Position numbers and translations under genes: made by a program
Notes under the pieces: model-generated
Database searches by the model: none
What the model saw: the letters and a program-made list of their open reading frames with translations, nothing else
Told to the model about the DNA's origin: nothing
NCBI GenBank assembly: GCA_019186945.1
Contig: JABAQJ010000001.1
Coordinates: 283,282-347,281 of the forward strand
Origin: Gemmatimonadaceae bacterium
GTDB lineage: Bacteria; Gemmatimonadota; Gemmatimonadetes; Gemmatimonadales; Gemmatimonadaceae
Reading direction: 5' to 3'
DNA length: 64,000 nucleotides
Shown here: one piece after another, positions 8,461-16,882 of the stretch
How the letters are laid out: each line of letters starts with the position of its first letter
Numbering within the stretch: position 1 is the first letter of the stretch

Positions 8461-9552
8461 ATGCACGGGCAATTCATCTGGTATGAGCTGACGACACCGG
8501 ACGTCGCTGGAGCGAAGGCGTTCTACCCGCGTCTTACCGCATGGGGTACGCAGGCGTTCGACAAGGACTACACGATGTGGACCACGGGTGGATCGCCGTT
8601 GGCGGGTATCTTCCGTTTGACCGACGAAATGAAGGCGCAGGGCGTGCCACCGAACTGGATGCCGTATGTCGAATCCCGGGACGTTGACGAAACGGTGAAG
8701 CTGGCGGCGGCGTCGGGTGGGGAAGTGCTGCATGGGCCGGAGGAGGTGCCTGGCGTGGGACGCTTCGCGGTTGTGTCAGATCCGCAGGGCGCTGTTTTTG
8801 GCGTCTACAAGCCTGCCTTTTCGCAGGCCGCATGGGACGGGACGCCCGTCGTCGGTCGCTTTTCCTGGCACGAACTGATGACGACGGACCGCGCCGCAGC
8901 GCTCCGATTCTACAGCAAGCTGTTCGGGTGGGAGGCGCTCGACGAGATGGACATGGGCGACGGTGAGATGTACGCGATGTGGGGCCATGGAAAGGCGATG
9001 TACGGCGGAATGTTCGATCGTCCGCAGCAAATGGCCGGGATGCGACCATTCTGGCTCGTGTATATCAACGTGAAGGACGTCGGCAAGGCGGTTGCAGCCG
9101 CGACGCGCGCAGGCGCCACCGTGGTCCGGTCCCAGATGGACATTCCCGGCGGATCGATCGCGATCCTGGCCGACCCGCAAGGCGCCGGGTTCGCGTTGCA
9201 TCACGTGTCCGCGCCGGCACCTGCCGCAACGCCGACTCGGAAGGTGACCGCCAAAGCGACGTCGGCGAGGTCGAAGTCAGGGAAGGCAGCGGCCGGGCGC
9301 CAAACGAAACGGGTCGCCGGCGCCGTGACGCGACGGAAGACCAAGGCGCCGGCGAAACGCATCGCGAAACCCGCGGCGAAGAAAGCCGTCGCCAGGAAGA
9401 CCGCAGCAGCAGGACGCTCTACACGCAGGCCGGCGAAAACGAAGGTACGGAAGACGTCCGCCGCACGGCCGCGGAAACCCGCAGCTCGTAATGCGCGCCG
9501 CGCCACCTCGAAACGAACCAGGACCGCGCCACGCACGAAGAGAAGACGCTAG
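8461..9552 (+). CDS. Two-domain VOC (glyoxalase-like) protein with histone H1-like tail
   Basis: 363 residues. Two consecutive VOC modules: residues ~1-120 (FIWYELTTPDVAGAKAFYPR ... VVSDPQGAVFGVYKP) and ~130-250 (FSWHELMTTDRAAALRFYSK ... ILADPQGAGFALH), as in the Cfp30B/lyase-like family. From about residue 252 to the end lies a ~110-residue tail made almost only of Lys, Arg, Ala, Thr, Pro and Ser (AKPAAKKAVARKTAAA), like the C-terminus of bacterial histone H1-like proteins. Such a tail normally binds DNA or other polyanions. The two parts are in one frame without a break, so this is a true fusion in this sequence. Start 8461 opens directly into the VOC fold, but no good ribosome site is visible, and an upstream ATG at 8290 is possible. 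Catalytic substrate unknown. Confidence 0.8.
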   Translation: MHGQFIWYELTTPDVAGAKAFYPRLTAWGTQAFDKDYTMWTTGGSPLAGIFRLTDEMKAQGVPPNWMPYVESRDVDETVKLAAASGGEVLHGPEEVPGVGRFAVVSDPQGAVFGVYKPAFSQAAWDGTPVVGRFSWHELMTTDRAAALRFYSKLFGWEALDEMDMGDGEMYAMWGHGKAMYGGMFDRPQQMAGMRPFWLVYINVKDVGKAVAAATRAGATVVRSQMDIPGGSIAILADPQGAGFALHHVSAPAPAATPTRKVTAKATSARSKSGKAAAGRQTKRVAGAVTRRKTKAPAKRIAKPAAKKAVARKTAAAGRSTRRPAKTKVRKTSAARPRKPAARNARRATSKRTRTAPRTKRRR

Positions 9553-9612
9553 GAAATCCATTTGCCACCTCATCAATCCCGTGCCGGTGCGAACCGGTAC
9601 GGCTTCCCTGCC

Positions 9613-11094
9613 ATGCGCTCGATCGTTTCCCTGACTCTGACATGGCTGGCCGCCTGCACGTCCGCCGCGCCGCCATCGTCCACTCCCACCACCGCATCCG
9701 CCGCGCCGGCGCCCACCGCGCCGCCATCGTCCACTCCCACCACCGCATCCGCCGCGCCGGCGCCCACCGCACCGCCAATCGACGTCGTCGCAGTCGACTC
9801 GTTGATTCGACGCGTGGTGGCCGGCAAGAGGTTGGTCGGCCTCTCCGTCGGCGTCATGCAGGACGGCAAGGTAGTCCTCTCCCGGGGATATGGGTTCCGC
9901 TCGCTGGACCCGGACCTGCCAGTCACGCCCACGACCATGTTCGGCATTGGCTCCGTCACGAAGCAGTTTACGTGCAGCTCGGCGTTGCTCCTGGAGCAGG
10001 ACGGCAAGCTTTCCATGAACGATCCGGTCGCGAAGCACGTGCCCGCGGCGAGCCGGGCCAAAGACATCTCGCTGTTGCAGCTGGGCCAGCACGTCTCCGG
10101 ATACCGCGACTACTATCCGCTCGATTTTGTCGTGCGCGAGATGACCAATCCGGAACCGACCGATACCGTGATCGCGCGGTACGCGACTCTCCCGCTCGAC
10201 TTCGAGCCTGGGTCGCGTTGGTCCTACAGCAACACCAACTTCCTCATCCTCGGCAAGGCGATCGAGAATGCGTCGGGCCAAACCGTCGGCGCATTCATGC
10301 AACAGCGCATCTTCACGCCGCTGGGGATGACGCGCACGGCGTTCGATCGGATCCCAGGGGACAGCAACACCGCCAAGGGATATACCTCGTATGCGCTCGC
10401 ACGGCCGACGTACGCCCGACCGGAAGGGCAGGGCTGGATCGGAGCTGCCGGAGCTATCTGGTCGACCCCGACCGACTTGCTGGCTTGGGATCTGGCGCTC
10501 ATCGACGGGAAAGTGTTGTCCCCGGCTTCCTACGCGAAGCTGACGACGCCGCGACTGCTCACCGACGGGCGTGAGACGACGTATGGTTGCGGGCTTGGCG
10601 TGCAACGCACCGGAGAGACGCTCATCTATTCGCACGGCGGCGGGATAGCCGGCATCGTCACGCAGAATATCGTGATTCCGGCGACGCGATCCGCCATCGT
10701 CACACTTGCCAATGCTGACTTCGCTGCAACCGGGGAGATCACATCCGCCCTGGTTGCGATGCTGTCGCCACACGCGGATCTCCCAACGATCGCAGGGCCC
10801 TCTGCGCTCGACGCCGCCCGGACGTTCCTGAATCAAGTCGAGAAGGGAAAGGTGGATCGCTCAACGCTGGGCGACGATTTCAATGCCCTGCTGACCGACG
10901 AGCATCTGGCCAGGGATCGTGCGTCGCTGGCTGCCAACGGAGCAATCTCGGACGTTGTCGTCCGCAACAGGGTGGAACGGGGTGGTATGGAGGTCGCGAT
11001 CGTCGAGTACATGGTCGGGAAGACGCCGGCACGATCGGCGATGTATCGCACGCCAGACGGGAAGATCCAGCAGTTCCTGATCAACCGGCGATAG
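9613..11094 (+). CDS. Beta-lactamase-family serine hydrolase, lipoprotein
   Basis: 493 residues. A lipoprotein signal (lipobox LAAC, Cys near residue 15) is followed by a Pro/Ala/Ser/Thr linker that contains a perfect 17-residue duplication, then a class C beta-lactamase/esterase domain. Catalytic motifs: S114-V-T-K117 (SxxK), Y205-S-N207 (YxN) and H341-G-G in place of KTG. Family members hydrolyse D-Ala peptides, beta-lactams or esters in the periplasm; HGG in the third motif is usual for the esterase/peptidase side of the family. A small C-terminal domain (after residue ~390) is common here. Start 9613 was chosen for the signal peptide; there is no clear ribosome site. A hairpin follows the stop. 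Confidence 0.85.
   Translation: MRSIVSLTLTWLAACTSAAPPSSTPTTASAAPAPTAPPSSTPTTASAAPAPTAPPIDVVAVDSLIRRVVAGKRLVGLSVGVMQDGKVVLSRGYGFRSLDPDLPVTPTTMFGIGSVTKQFTCSSALLLEQDGKLSMNDPVAKHVPAASRAKDISLLQLGQHVSGYRDYYPLDFVVREMTNPEPTDTVIARYATLPLDFEPGSRWSYSNTNFLILGKAIENASGQTVGAFMQQRIFTPLGMTRTAFDRIPGDSNTAKGYTSYALARPTYARPEGQGWIGAAGAIWSTPTDLLAWDLALIDGKVLSPASYAKLTTPRLLTDGRETTYGCGLGVQRTGETLIYSHGGGIAGIVTQNIVIPATRSAIVTLANADFAATGEITSALVAMLSPHADLPTIAGPSALDAARTFLNQVEKGKVDRSTLGDDFNALLTDEHLARDRASLAANGAISDVVVRNRVERGGMEVAIVEYMVGKTPARSAMYRTPDGKIQQFLINRR
9667..9768 (+). repeat. Two perfect 51-bp tandem repeats in a linker
   Basis: Units 9667-9717 and 9718-9768 are identical. They encode a 17-residue Pro/Thr/Ser/Ala unit between the lipid anchor and the catalytic domain of the serine hydrolase. 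Such repeats change copy number easily and would alter linker length without a frameshift. Confidence 0.95.
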
Positions 11095-11445
11095 TTGCAC
11101 GGTATCGTGCCGTGCAGCTCCGGCATCATCCGCGCCTGCGTTGGATCCGGCGGATAAGCCCGGCAAGTTCCCGATTGGCTGCTTGGGTGGCGGGCTGAGC
11201 GTGCACACCGGCAAGCAGTCAGGAGAACGACAGGAGTACCAGGTATGCTGCGATGGCGGGGATGGGGCGCCTGGCAGGGCGCGGTCGAGGTGGGATCGCT
11301 GTTCAGGCAGGTAAGACGGCCACCATGGTGCGTCGGCAGGCTGGGGTTCCTGACGCATCTTCCGGGTTCCTCCGTCGCGTGCCGTCCGCCCGCACCGTAC
11401 CTTCCGGCAAGGCCGGCCAGCATTCCGCTCAACCGTTCGGGCACC
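11095..11445. other. Noncoding gap before the amidoligase genes, 351 bases
   Basis: Apart from the hairpin at 11096-11116 I see no feature. The promoter for the downstream + strand run probably lies here. An open frame continues upstream of the ligase start at 11446 but its residues look random. Confidence 0.5.
11096..11116 (+). terminator. Short hairpin after the serine hydrolase gene
   Basis: TGCACGG and CCGTGCA form a perfect 7-bp stem with a 7-base loop, starting one base after the stop. No T-run follows. Confidence 0.45.
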
Positions 11446-12654
11446 ATGAAGCCACCGTCCCTGACCATCGGCGTGGAAGAAGAGTACCAGATCATCGATC
11501 CGCGTACTCGGGAGTTGCAGTCGTACATCACCCAGATTCTCGAGGAAGATCATCTCATCATCGGCCAGGTGAAGCCGGAGCTTCACCAGTCGATCGTGGA
11601 GGTGGGCACCCGGGTATGCCACACGCCGAGCGAGGTGCGCGATCAACTCGTGGCGTTGCGCAGCGGTGTGATGGAGCTGGCGGCTAAGAAGGGGCTCAAG
11701 ATTGCGGCCGCCGGGACGCACCCTTTCTCGCACTGGGCGGATCAGAAGATCACGCCGTTCGAGCGTTACATCGGCACGCGGGAGGCGATGGCGCAGCTGG
11801 CGCAGCAACTGCTGATTTTCGGCACGCACGTCCATATCGGCATCGACGATCCCGATTTCCTGATCGACGCCACGAATGTGACGCGCTACTTTCTGCCGCA
11901 CATCCTCTGCCTGTCCACCTCGTCCCCGTTCTGGTTAGGCAGGGAAACCGGGCTCAAGTCGTACCGATCGGCGATCTTCCGTGCGTTTCCGCGCACCGGG
12001 ATTCCCCGGTTCCTCTCGTCGTTCGCCGAGTATCAGAACTACATCAAGACGTTGCAGGCGACGGGTTCGATCCCGGATGGCTCGAAGATCTGGTGGGACG
12101 TGCGACCGCATTGGAAGTATCCAACGCTCGAGTTCCGCATCTGCGACGTTTGCACAAGGGTAGACGAAGCGGTGTGCATTGCCGCTATCTTGCAGGCGCT
12201 CGTGTTCAAGATCTGGAAGATGCGCCGGGACAACATCACGTTTCGCATCTATTCGTCGGACCTGATCGACGAAAACAAGTGGCGCGCTGTGCGTTACGGC
12301 TTGCAGGGGAAGTTGATCGACTTCGGGAAGGAAGTGGAGCAACCAGCGCCGGTGCTGATCCGGGAGTTCATCGAGTGGTTCCTTGGCGATGTTCTCGACG
12401 AGCTTGGGACGCGCAAGGAGGTGGAGTATGCGTTCAGGATTCTGGAAGGCGGCACGAGCGCGGATCGACAGGTGGCGGTATACCGGCAGACCGGGAGCCT
12501 GAAGGCTGTAGTGGATCAGCTGATTGCCGAGACTGAGGAAGGGGTGCTGGCCGCGCCGGGATCCGAGGGGCTGCTGGCTCCCCGCCAGTCGCCGACGCGG
12601 GCGGTATCGGAGTTGCGGTACTCGGAGACGGGTGAGGCACAGCCGTCAACATAG
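11446..12654 (+). CDS. YbdK-type carboxylate-amine ligase (GCS2 family)
   Basis: 402 residues. It opens straight into the family signature [12 protein letters not shown], followed by [16 protein letters not shown], the Glu/His-rich nucleotide and metal site of glutamate-cysteine ligase family 2. The motifs [11 protein letters not shown] and FGTHVHIGI, and later [19 protein letters not shown], are also typical. These enzymes use ATP to join a carboxylate (often gamma-Glu) to an amine; E. coli YbdK makes gamma-Glu-Cys only weakly and its real product is unknown. Only 36 bases separate it from a C26 hydrolase/amidotransferase, and a second GCS2 enzyme follows, so the three probably make and trim the same gamma-glutamyl-type metabolite. 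That pathway is an inference. Confidence 0.85.
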   Translation: MKPPSLTIGVEEEYQIIDPRTRELQSYITQILEEDHLIIGQVKPELHQSIVEVGTRVCHTPSEVRDQLVALRSGVMELAAKKGLKIAAAGTHPFSHWADQKITPFERYIGTREAMAQLAQQLLIFGTHVHIGIDDPDFLIDATNVTRYFLPHILCLSTSSPFWLGRETGLKSYRSAIFRAFPRTGIPRFLSSFAEYQNYIKTLQATGSIPDGSKIWWDVRPHWKYPTLEFRICDVCTRVDEAVCIAAILQALVFKIWKMRRDNITFRIYSSDLIDENKWRAVRYGLQGKLIDFGKEVEQPAPVLIREFIEWFLGDVLDELGTRKEVEYAFRILEGGTSADRQVAVYRQTGSLKAVVDQLIAETEEGVLAAPGSEGLLAPRQSPTRAVSELRYSETGEAQPST

Positions 12655-12690
12655 CAGCCGCCTTGCACTGCTTCTTGCTACTCAAAAGAG

Positions 12691-13470
12691 ATGAAGACGA
12701 TCACACCACGCCGGCCGGTTATTGGCGTTACGACACAGACGTTGCACTCGATCGACGGGATCCCCGCAGGCTTGCCACAGTCTGTGGTGATGAACCAGCG
12801 GTACTACATCGCCGTCACACTGGTTGGGGCGACACCGATACTGATTCCCCTGCTCGACGACGAGCCTGAGGCGTTGCGCGGCATCTACGACATCTGCGAC
12901 GGTATTTTGATCCCGGGTGGCGTGGACGTCGATCCAACCTGTTTCGGCGAGGCGCCGCATCCCAAGCTGGGGCGGATCGATCCGGCGCGCGATCGAGTGG
13001 AGATGCAGATGACGAAGTGGGCGGTGGAGGATCGCAAGCCGCTGCTCGGGCTCTGTCGCGGGGCCCAGGTCATCAACGTCGCGCTGGGCGGGACGTTGTA
13101 TCAGGATCTGGAATCGCAGTGCCCGGCCGCGATCAAGCACGATTACTTCCCGACACACGGATTCGAGCGCGACCACCTGGCGCACGAAGTGACGCTGACG
13201 AAAGACTCCCGGCTTCGCCACCTGATGGAACTGGACCGCATTCCGGTGAACAGCATGCACCATCAGGGCATCAAGACGCTGGGTCGCGAACTTGTAGCAT
13301 CGGCGGTTGCTCCTGACGGGTTGATCGAGGCAGTGGAGTCTGCCGACGATCACTTCCTGGTGGGCGTGCAGTGGCACCCCGAGGTCTTCGAACTGACGGA
13401 CCCGCACACACGGCACGTGTTCCGATCTTTCATCGCGGCGTCCATGGAGTATCGCGCGAGACAGTCGTAG
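12691..13470 (+). CDS. Class I glutamine amidotransferase-like / gamma-glutamyl hydrolase (peptidase C26)
   Basis: 259 residues, PuuD-like. The nucleophile elbow is LGLCRGAQ with Cys122, and the His/Glu pair is in QWHPE (His229, Glu231), giving a full catalytic triad. ILIPGGVDVDP is the usual glycine-rich loop. Family members cleave gamma-glutamyl bonds (for example gamma-Glu-GABA) or release ammonia from glutamine. AAAAGAG lies just before the ATG. The gene sits between two GCS2 ligases on the same strand, so it may hydrolyse a gamma-glutamyl product of theirs or supply ammonia to them. Confidence 0.85.
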   Translation: MKTITPRRPVIGVTTQTLHSIDGIPAGLPQSVVMNQRYYIAVTLVGATPILIPLLDDEPEALRGIYDICDGILIPGGVDVDPTCFGEAPHPKLGRIDPARDRVEMQMTKWAVEDRKPLLGLCRGAQVINVALGGTLYQDLESQCPAAIKHDYFPTHGFERDHLAHEVTLTKDSRLRHLMELDRIPVNSMHHQGIKTLGRELVASAVAPDGLIEAVESADDHFLVGVQWHPEVFELTDPHTRHVFRSFIAASMEYRARQS

Positions 13471-13697
13471 ACGCCGCGGTTCAACAGATGGCGGTGCGGG
13501 GCGCTGCGATGCACGCTTCGCGGTGGCATCTATCGGGCGTGCGGTCCCGTCGTTGCGCCAGGAAGGGGCGTGTCCGCTACCGAGCGGTGACGCGTTCGTG
13601 ACGGTCATCCGTCAGTGTGCGGCCAGCAGTGTCGGGTGGCCGCCCGAAATCGACTTCGGGCCATCCTGACGCGAAATCCGGGGAAAGCCCGGTAGAG

Positions 13698-15218
13698 ATG
13701 GCGTCGTACTCGCGCGAGCGTGCTGCCATGGCACGGACCATCGATCGTACGTCGTTCCTCGACGCCGAATATGCGGCGTTCGCCGAGCGCCTCGAGTCGA
13801 ACCTTCGGGCGCTGCGCATGGTCCTCGACCGGCCCGGGTTCGGTGATGGAGATCCTTCGTTAGGCGCAGAATTGGAGTTCTCGATCGTCGACGATCGGGC
13901 GCGTCCGTTGATGCGGAACACGGACATCCTGAAGCGATGTGCGGACCCGCGTCTGGGGCTGGAGCTGGACAGGTTCAACCTCGAGTTCAACCTGACTCCC
14001 GTGTCAGCACGCGGTCATCCATTCTCGCATATGGAAGCGGAGGTGGCGGCGGCACTGGACATGACCAACCGGCTGGCGGCGGCTCATGGCGGTCGGGTGG
14101 TGCCGATCGGCATCCTGCCGACGCTCACCGAGGACGATCTTCAAGCCTCCGCCCTGACCGATGCACCGCGCTACCAGGCCCTGTCAGCCGGCGTCCGGCG
14201 GTTGCGTCACGCGCCGTCGGTGGTGCGCATTTGCGGCGAGGACGTGCTTCAGGTGACGAGTGCGGACATCGCGCTGGAGGGCGCTAACACGTCGTTCCAG
14301 GTACACTATCGCGTCCCGCCGCGGGATTTCGCTCGCGCGTACAATGCGGCGCAGCTGGCTCTTCCCGTCGCGATGGCCGTCAGTTCCAACTCACCGACGT
14401 TTCTCGGCCGGCGGTTGTGGGACGAAACCCGTATTGCCCTGTTCAAACAGGCGCTGGATTACCGGGATCTGGAGGCGACGCGCTGGCGTCCGCCGACGCG
14501 TGTGGGCTTCGGTCACGGGTGGCTGAGGAGGGACGCGTGGGAAGCGTTCGCTGAGTCGGTGGCGCTGTTTCCAGCGATCTTCCCGATCGTGGACGACGAA
14601 GATGCCGAAGGCGTAGCCGCTACGGGTGGCGTACCGCGGTTGCGAGAGCTGCGGCTGCACCAAGGAACCATCTGGCGCTGGAATCGCGCGATCTATGACC
14701 CGGGTTTCGACGGTCATCTGCGGATCGAAATGCGGGCCCTCCCGTCAGGGCCAACGCCTGTCGACATGGTGGCCGGTGCGGCCTTGCTGACAGGGCTGAC
14801 GCGGGCTCTCACGGATCGGATGGACGATCTGCTGCCTCGATTTCCGTTCGCATACGCCGAATACAACTTCTATCGGGCGGCACAGTACGGTCTGGGAGCG
14901 TCGCTTCTGTGGCCCGGCGGCGGGCGCTGTGGCGAATCGCCGATGGAGCGTCCCGCAGTGGCCGTGGTTCGCGATGCGTTGCCCATGGCGGAAGCGGGGC
15001 TGGAAGCGCTCGGTGTGGATAGCGCGGAGGCGACGCGTCTACTGGGGATCGTGCGGGGCCGGGTGGACAGCGGAGTGACAGCGGCACGGTGGCAGCGCCG
15101 ATGCTTCGAGCGATTGTCGATTGCACACCGGCGCGACGAAGCGCTGGCAGAGCTGGTCGAGCTCTACCTGGTGCATTCCCGATCGGGTCGACCTGTGCAC
15201 GAGTGGCCCGACGCCTGA
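13698..15218 (+). CDS. Second GCS2-family amidoligase
   Basis: 506 residues, longer than YbdK. The core signature is SLGAELEFSIVDD, then LELDRFNLEFNLTPV, and VVPIGILPTL. ALEGANTSFQVHYRV and NSPTFLGRRLWDETR are conserved blocks of the glutamate-cysteine ligase fold, carrying metal and ATP ligands. It differs clearly from the YbdK-type enzyme at 11446, so the two are not a recent duplication. It probably forms an amide or peptide bond on a carboxylate substrate that cannot be named from sequence. Start 13698 is the first plausible ATG; 13728 is an alternative. A 285-bp gap separates it from the next operon on the same strand, so co-transcription is uncertain. Confidence 0.75.
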   Translation: MASYSRERAAMARTIDRTSFLDAEYAAFAERLESNLRALRMVLDRPGFGDGDPSLGAELEFSIVDDRARPLMRNTDILKRCADPRLGLELDRFNLEFNLTPVSARGHPFSHMEAEVAAALDMTNRLAAAHGGRVVPIGILPTLTEDDLQASALTDAPRYQALSAGVRRLRHAPSVVRICGEDVLQVTSADIALEGANTSFQVHYRVPPRDFARAYNAAQLALPVAMAVSSNSPTFLGRRLWDETRIALFKQALDYRDLEATRWRPPTRVGFGHGWLRRDAWEAFAESVALFPAIFPIVDDEDAEGVAATGGVPRLRELRLHQGTIWRWNRAIYDPGFDGHLRIEMRALPSGPTPVDMVAGAALLTGLTRALTDRMDDLLPRFPFAYAEYNFYRAAQYGLGASLLWPGGGRCGESPMERPAVAVVRDALPMAEAGLEALGVDSAEATRLLGIVRGRVDSGVTAARWQRRCFERLSIAHRRDEALAELVELYLVHSRSGRPVHEWPDA

Positions 15219-15503
15219 CCAACGCACCCAAAGTGCCGTGGCGTCCTCGTTTCGGCTTGACGTCATGCGGATTGGTTGCCAGCGAGCCGCAGCCACGAAA
15301 GAAGCCAGCCAGGCCGGCTGCCTCTTCCTCGCAGCGACTTGTCTCGCGATGGCTCGGCTTGGGTTCGGCGTGAACGTCAGGGACGATGCGCGCAAATCCG
15401 CGGCAAACATCCGAGACCTTCACGGGAGGAGCTGAACCGGGATCCTCCGGGGCATTGCAGCCCGGCCCGTTACAGCCGAGATTATCGCCCTCAAATCGCC
15501 AGC

Positions 15504-16871
15504 ATGGGGGCGGCCATGTCCGACGAGATCCGGGGACCACTGCAGCTCTCCGGCATCCAGATGCCGACGTGGATCCTCCGCTACAATGCGGACGGGATCT
15601 GTGAATCGCCGCTGACCCGAGGCGATCTCTTGGAGCGGCTGAGAGCCGAAGAGCACTCCGATGTCATCCTCTTCTCTCATGGCTGGAACAACGACTTCGA
15701 TGCCGCGTCGCGCTTGTATGGCCGATTTCTGGCCGCCTTCGAAGGGTTGCTTCCATCACATCCGGCGAACCGCACGTTCACGCCGGTCTTCGTTGGCATC
15801 ACCTGGCCCAGCACTTGGCTGGTGTTCGACAACGGGCCGAAGATCGCCGGGGAGGAATCGCTGGAAGGCAAACGGACCGAAGCATCGATCGATGTCATGT
15901 CGCGGGCGATCGCCGAGGCCGGCACTCCGGACAAGGCGGCCCGGTTCCGTGAGCTGATGGGCAAGCCAACCGTCACTGCTGAGGAGTCCGAGGAACTGTC
16001 GCGGTTGATGCTGCCGCTGCTGGCGTCCGCGTCGGACGACGAGATCGGCGATGGCGCGCGGGATCTGACGGCAAGCGACCTGGCCAGTGCTGCCGAGGCA
16101 ACAGCACTGGTCGAACATTCGTCAACAGCGCCGGCGGACCTCGACGATTTTGGTGGGACGGGCGATGGGGGCGCGACCGCTGGCCCGAAGGCTGCCGGCG
16201 CCCTCTCGTTCCTCGATCCGCGGACCTACCTCCGACTGGCCTCCGTCTGGCAGATGAAAGATCGCGCCGGTCGCGTGGGGGCGCGGGCGATGTCTGCTCT
16301 CATGCGTGACATCCAGACCGCGACCTCCGCCAGGATTCACGCGGTGGGGCACTCGTATGGGTGCAAGGTGATGCTCTCAGGCATCTGTGCCGGACCGGCA
16401 TTCGTACGGCCGCTGGACTCGTTGCTCCTGCTGCAGCCGGCGTGTTCGTATCTTTGCTTTGCGGCGAGTGTCCCGGGGACGAGGAGGGCCGGCGGTTACC
16501 GGCGGGCGCTGGATCCGTCGATGGTGCGTCATCCGATATTTTCCACGTACAGTCGGAAGGATCTTCCGCTGCATGCCACGTTTCATCTGTCGTTGCGCCG
16601 GGATTCCGACGCCGGAGAGCCGCTCATTGCGGCGTCGGCAACATCGGCCGGCGATCCGCCGAGCCGGTACGCCGCGTTAGGTGGCTACGGGCCGCGTGGC
16701 GCTGGCGAGGAATTGCGCGATCCGATTCCTGCTGCCGGTGAGGACTACGGCTCCCTTGGGACGGCATCGATCATCGGCCTCGATGGGTCTAAGGGACGGA
16801 TCTCGGGACACGGCGATATTGCCAAGCCCGAGACGGCGTGGGCGCTCCACCGGCTGGTGTTTCGCAAGTAA
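15504..16871 (+). CDS. Alpha/beta-hydrolase, first gene of the caspase-fold operon
   Basis: 455 residues, no signal peptide, so probably cytoplasmic. VILFSHGWNND is the oxyanion-side HG motif, G-H-S284-Y-G is the nucleophile elbow, and the C-terminal SGH436GDI supplies the likely catalytic His (numbering from ATG 15504; a second ATG at 15516 is equally possible). A ~120-residue insert between strands is rich in acidic and small residues (residues ~190-260) and may form a lid. The stop is 11 bases before a CHAT-like gene, and three more genes follow with gaps of 1-2 bases. A lipase- or esterase-type enzyme beside caspase-fold proteases would suit an effector released by proteolysis, but this is inferred from context only. 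Confidence 0.8.
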   Translation: MGAAMSDEIRGPLQLSGIQMPTWILRYNADGICESPLTRGDLLERLRAEEHSDVILFSHGWNNDFDAASRLYGRFLAAFEGLLPSHPANRTFTPVFVGITWPSTWLVFDNGPKIAGEESLEGKRTEASIDVMSRAIAEAGTPDKAARFRELMGKPTVTAEESEELSRLMLPLLASASDDEIGDGARDLTASDLASAAEATALVEHSSTAPADLDDFGGTGDGGATAGPKAAGALSFLDPRTYLRLASVWQMKDRAGRVGARAMSALMRDIQTATSARIHAVGHSYGCKVMLSGICAGPAFVRPLDSLLLLQPACSYLCFAASVPGTRRAGGYRRALDPSMVRHPIFSTYSRKDLPLHATFHLSLRRDSDAGEPLIAASATSAGDPPSRYAALGGYGPRGAGEELRDPIPAAGEDYGSLGTASIIGLDGSKGRISGHGDIAKPETAWALHRLVFRK

Positions 16872-16882
16872 CCGGGGGCCAC

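Noticed and set aside
15756..16118. Minus-strand frames inside the alpha/beta-hydrolase gene
   Set aside because: Shadows of the well-supported plus-strand hydrolase.
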